DNA of 28,205 nt from a virus. A model generated the notes under the pieces. The model saw nothing but the letters and a program-made list of their open reading frames with translations, did no database searches and was not told the DNA's origin. Positions within the stretch are counted from its first letter, which is position 1. Each line of letters opens with the position of its first letter. A program made the position numbers and the translations under genes. Below, piece after piece: positions 26,243-28,205 of the stretch. Where the stretch lies: positions 1-28,205 of the IMG/VR virus record IMGVR_UViG_3300042898_003811, one strand, 5' to 3'.

Positions 26243-27271
26243 TTAGCGGGTTTCGTTGTATCCGTCCGAATATCCATCCTTGAATTCGTCAGAATCATCG
26301 ACGTAGACACTGAATTGAAAATCCAACCCATTTTGAATGTCTTCTTTACCCAATTCGAACCCGCGCTCATATTCCGATCCCTCGTTACTGTAATCGTCGT
26401 CCGGGTGGCCCGAGTGGCCGTCTGTGGGATAATCATACTCGCTCTTGTCGCATTCACATGTATCATCGCAACGATCTGGTGTCAGTTCTTGGGCATTCGA
26501 GGTATACACCGACTTGTCCAGTTCCTTAACCACGTCGAGAATTTCTGATACAACGGTATATTCGCACACGCGCATTTTGGTATGATCCTTGAATTCGGGA
26601 ACACTTACCACGTCCTTGGGATTGACCTTCACGATAAGAAGACGGTTTCCGCCCCCGTCGCGAACTTCGCCTTTGACGAAGTGACCGTACCAAAGCACAT
26701 AATCCAGCGCGCCAACGTGCAGTCCCTTGGAGCAATCCTTGCCATAATTATCATCCACTTGGTTGCGTGGCATACTTACAACTTTACCGACTTGGTTGTT
26801 AAATGTTCCACTATAAATATCAGTGTAGTCGGCGCGGACACCCTTATAAGCAAGGAAGCAGCCATCTTCCGTAATGGGAAGGCCGAAATTTTCCAAGAAT
26901 CGGTATGTCTCGTCCAGAGCCCGCTTTGACGGGTTCTGCATAAGATTTTCCAGAAACTTGAGCATATGCTCGAACTTAAACCCGTCGGCCATCATTTTCA
27001 GCACGCGCTCGGTAAGAGTGTTGTGCACCGCCAAGTCGCCGTAAAAAACTTGGCCATGTTCGACGCGAATGCTCCCACCGGAATATTTCGTCACTGCCTT
27101 GGCGACATTAATCAGGGCGTCAATTTTATCGAACTCACCGGCCTTGATTGCCGCGACGATTTTGTTATAATTTGGGTGGTCGGGTGCCACGGTCAAACAC
27201 TCATTCTTCATGTAGAGTGTGACGGAACCATTTGTCTTGATGACATACGGGATGTTATTTGAATTACTCAT
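26243..27271 (-). CDS. rIIB: rIIB homologue
   Basis: This 342-residue protein aligns by eye with T4 rIIB through its middle. Shared stretches are a GGSIRVEHGQVFY segment, FEHMLKFLENLMQNPSKRA, ITEDGCFLAYKGVRADY, VSMPRNQVDD, CSKGLHVGALDYV and VKVNPKDVVSVP. The T4 N-terminal helix-turn-helix part is absent. The C-terminal 80 residues are an acidic tail with a Cys-x-Cys cluster. rIIB is a membrane-associated protein involved in exclusion and lysis phenotypes. It sits directly after rIIA as in T4. A TTGACA promoter lies 33 bases upstream, so unlike its neighbours it has a leader. Confidence 0.92.
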   Translation of the reverse strand: MSNSNNIPYVIKTNGSVTLYMKNECLTVAPDHPNYNKIVAAIKAGEFDKIDALINVAKAVTKYSGGSIRVEHGQVFYGDLAVHNTLTERVLKMMADGFKFEHMLKFLENLMQNPSKRALDETYRFLENFGLPITEDGCFLAYKGVRADYTDIYSGTFNNQVGKVVSMPRNQVDDNYGKDCSKGLHVGALDYVLWYGHFVKGEVRDGGGNRLLIVKVNPKDVVSVPEFKDHTKMRVCEYTVVSEILDVVKELDKSVYTSNAQELTPDRCDDTCECDKSEYDYPTDGHSGHPDDDYSNEGSEYERGFELGKEDIQNGLDFQFSVYVDDSDEFKDGYSDGYNETR

Positions 27272-27304
27272 ATTTTTTTATTTTTTAACTGTTAACTGAC
27301 GGAT

Positions 27305-27332
27305 ATATTATGTGAACTAAATGGATTGTCAA
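27305..27332 (-). promoter_or_regulatory. TTGACA promoter of rIIB
   Basis: TTGACA (27327-27332), 16-base spacer, TAATAT (27305-27310). It leaves an AT-rich leader of about 25-30 bases before the ATG at 27271, without a Shine-Dalgarno. Confidence 0.65.
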
Positions 27333-27338
27333 CGCTTT

Positions 27339-28205
27339 TTATGACTTTTCGTCAATAAAATTAACGACCTTAACCAAGCCGGTGATGTTCTCACTGTACT
27401 CGTAGACCATGTCAAAAATTCCCATGTACTTGTTTTTAAGCAACTTCTTGAATTCTGCAATGTCAATCGGCACGTCCTTGTGCTTCTTTGCCGTGATATT
27501 GAAGAACTGATAAAAATTGTCATTGAACTGTTCGTTGATCAGTTTATCCGCCGTCGCCACCGCGCTTACAAACGACTGAAACAACTTTCTCGTGTCTTCG
27601 TTGACCAAGCTTTTGATAAACGCCGAACCACGCGTGACCTTTTGGTGCAGATTATTTAAGGACGCAAGCTGCCTTTTATACTCACGGATGTACAAATGGT
27701 CTTCAAAAGTTGCCACGTTTGTTTTAACATACTTGTTAACCACGTCCATCACGTTGATCCAAGTTCCAAATTTAAGCAAGTTCACGTTTTTTCGATTGAT
27801 ACCATAAATAATTTTACTGCCACCGTTGAGCTTATTATTCACAAAGAGTTTGACCACTTCATTCATAATATGGCCGATATCGTGGGTCTGCCACACCGGA
27901 TCGGAATACATGAAATCGACATAATAATAGGTATTTGTCGTCTCAAACGTCTGTGCTTTTTTTCCCCACGAGACGTAAGGGTTGCTACTGTTACCATCAA
28001 TATACCGGGAAATATCGGCGTAGTAGATTTCGTCGGTATTCACAATCTTCTTGGCGCGGGGAACCGGTGGCGGCTTTGGCAAGGACTCGATATTCTTGAT
28101 GATAGAGTCGTCCCATCCAAAATATGCCTTGTGAGCAAAGAAGGTTTTGTTGCCAGCGGACGCATCTGTGATAACATAACACATCGGAAATGGTTTGTTG
28201 TTATC
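27339..28205 (-). CDS. rIIA: rIIA homologue, C-terminal part (cut by window edge)
   Basis: The frame is open through to the window edge, so this is only the 3' part; the ATG at 28184 is internal. About 288 residues are visible. The stretch GHIMNEVVKLFVNN, then KIIYGINRKNVNLLKFG and NVMDVVNKYV, corresponds to the C-terminal region of T4 rIIA, and the gene lies immediately upstream of rIIB. The N-terminal ATPase domain would be outside the window. Confidence 0.85.
   Translation of the reverse strand, partial: DNNKPFPMCYVITDASAGNKTFFAHKAYFGWDDSIIKNIESLPKPPPVPRAKKIVNTDEIYYADISRYIDGNSSNPYVSWGKKAQTFETTNTYYYVDFMYSDPVWQTHDIGHIMNEVVKLFVNNKLNGGSKIIYGINRKNVNLLKFGTWINVMDVVNKYVKTNVATFEDHLYIREYKRQLASLNNLHQKVTRGSAFIKSLVNEDTRKLFQSFVSAVATADKLINEQFNDNFYQFFNITAKKHKDVPIDIAEFKKLLKNKYMGIFDMVYEYSENITGLVKVVNFIDEKS

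Overview
The window looks like part of a large T4-like tailed phage genome. It carries the rIIA (3' part) and rIIB homologues side by side, a family B DNA polymerase, a T4 gp45-type sliding clamp and a gp44-type clamp loader, plus many small phage genes. Nearly everything is on the minus strand. The host cannot be named. Few starts have a Shine-Dalgarno sequence, and several promoters put the expected transcript start on or next to the start codon. Region 1-5921 is a minus-strand tRNA array with about 22 recognisable tRNAs, most with encoded CCA. It is interrupted by a plus-strand gene (659-2005) and a minus-strand Ala/Lys/Pro-rich gene (4943-5620). The gaps between tRNAs hold many 45-170 nt segments rich in complementary helices. 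Some are tRNA-like RNAs with an enlarged middle and no encoded CCA; others are not tRNAs, including a multibranch RNA and a candidate H-type pseudoknot. Several tRNAs are themselves odd: Leu tRNAs with short variable loops; Thr, Asn, Met and one Lys(UUU) tRNA with extra variable arms; an Arg tRNA with no D arm; and two tRNAs lacking the usual D-loop/T-loop elbow residues. This is the most unusual part of the window. Region 5931-7208 has a one-helix membrane protein and about 770 bases without a protein gene, holding a candidate terminated small RNA and two tandem TTGACA elements in an imperfect repeat. Region 7209-10034 has two plus-strand genes (one a Nudix hydrolase) with look-alike N-termini resembling T4 capsid-targeting sequences, then a NADAR-domain protein, two small proteins and an RNA ligase. 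Region 10085-15619 is a dense minus-strand run: a VWA-domain protein, a virion-like protein, a PD-(D/E)XK-like protein, an R2K-type ATP-grasp enzyme, two tandem small proteins with twin-arginine signals, a DUF4326 protein and a 2H phosphoesterase. Region 15624-20399 holds the replication genes (clamp loader, clamp, polymerase) and a polynucleotide kinase. Ligase, kinase and 2H phosphoesterase together resemble the three activities of fungal tRNA ligase, which fits a phage that protects or repairs tRNAs. Region 20443-25278 is a sugar-related block: a methyltransferase, a 988-residue protein with four apparent glycosyltransferase domains, and a protein with a long Thr-Pro repeat. Region 25376-28205 ends with two small proteins, rIIB and the C-terminal part of rIIA, cut by the window edge.
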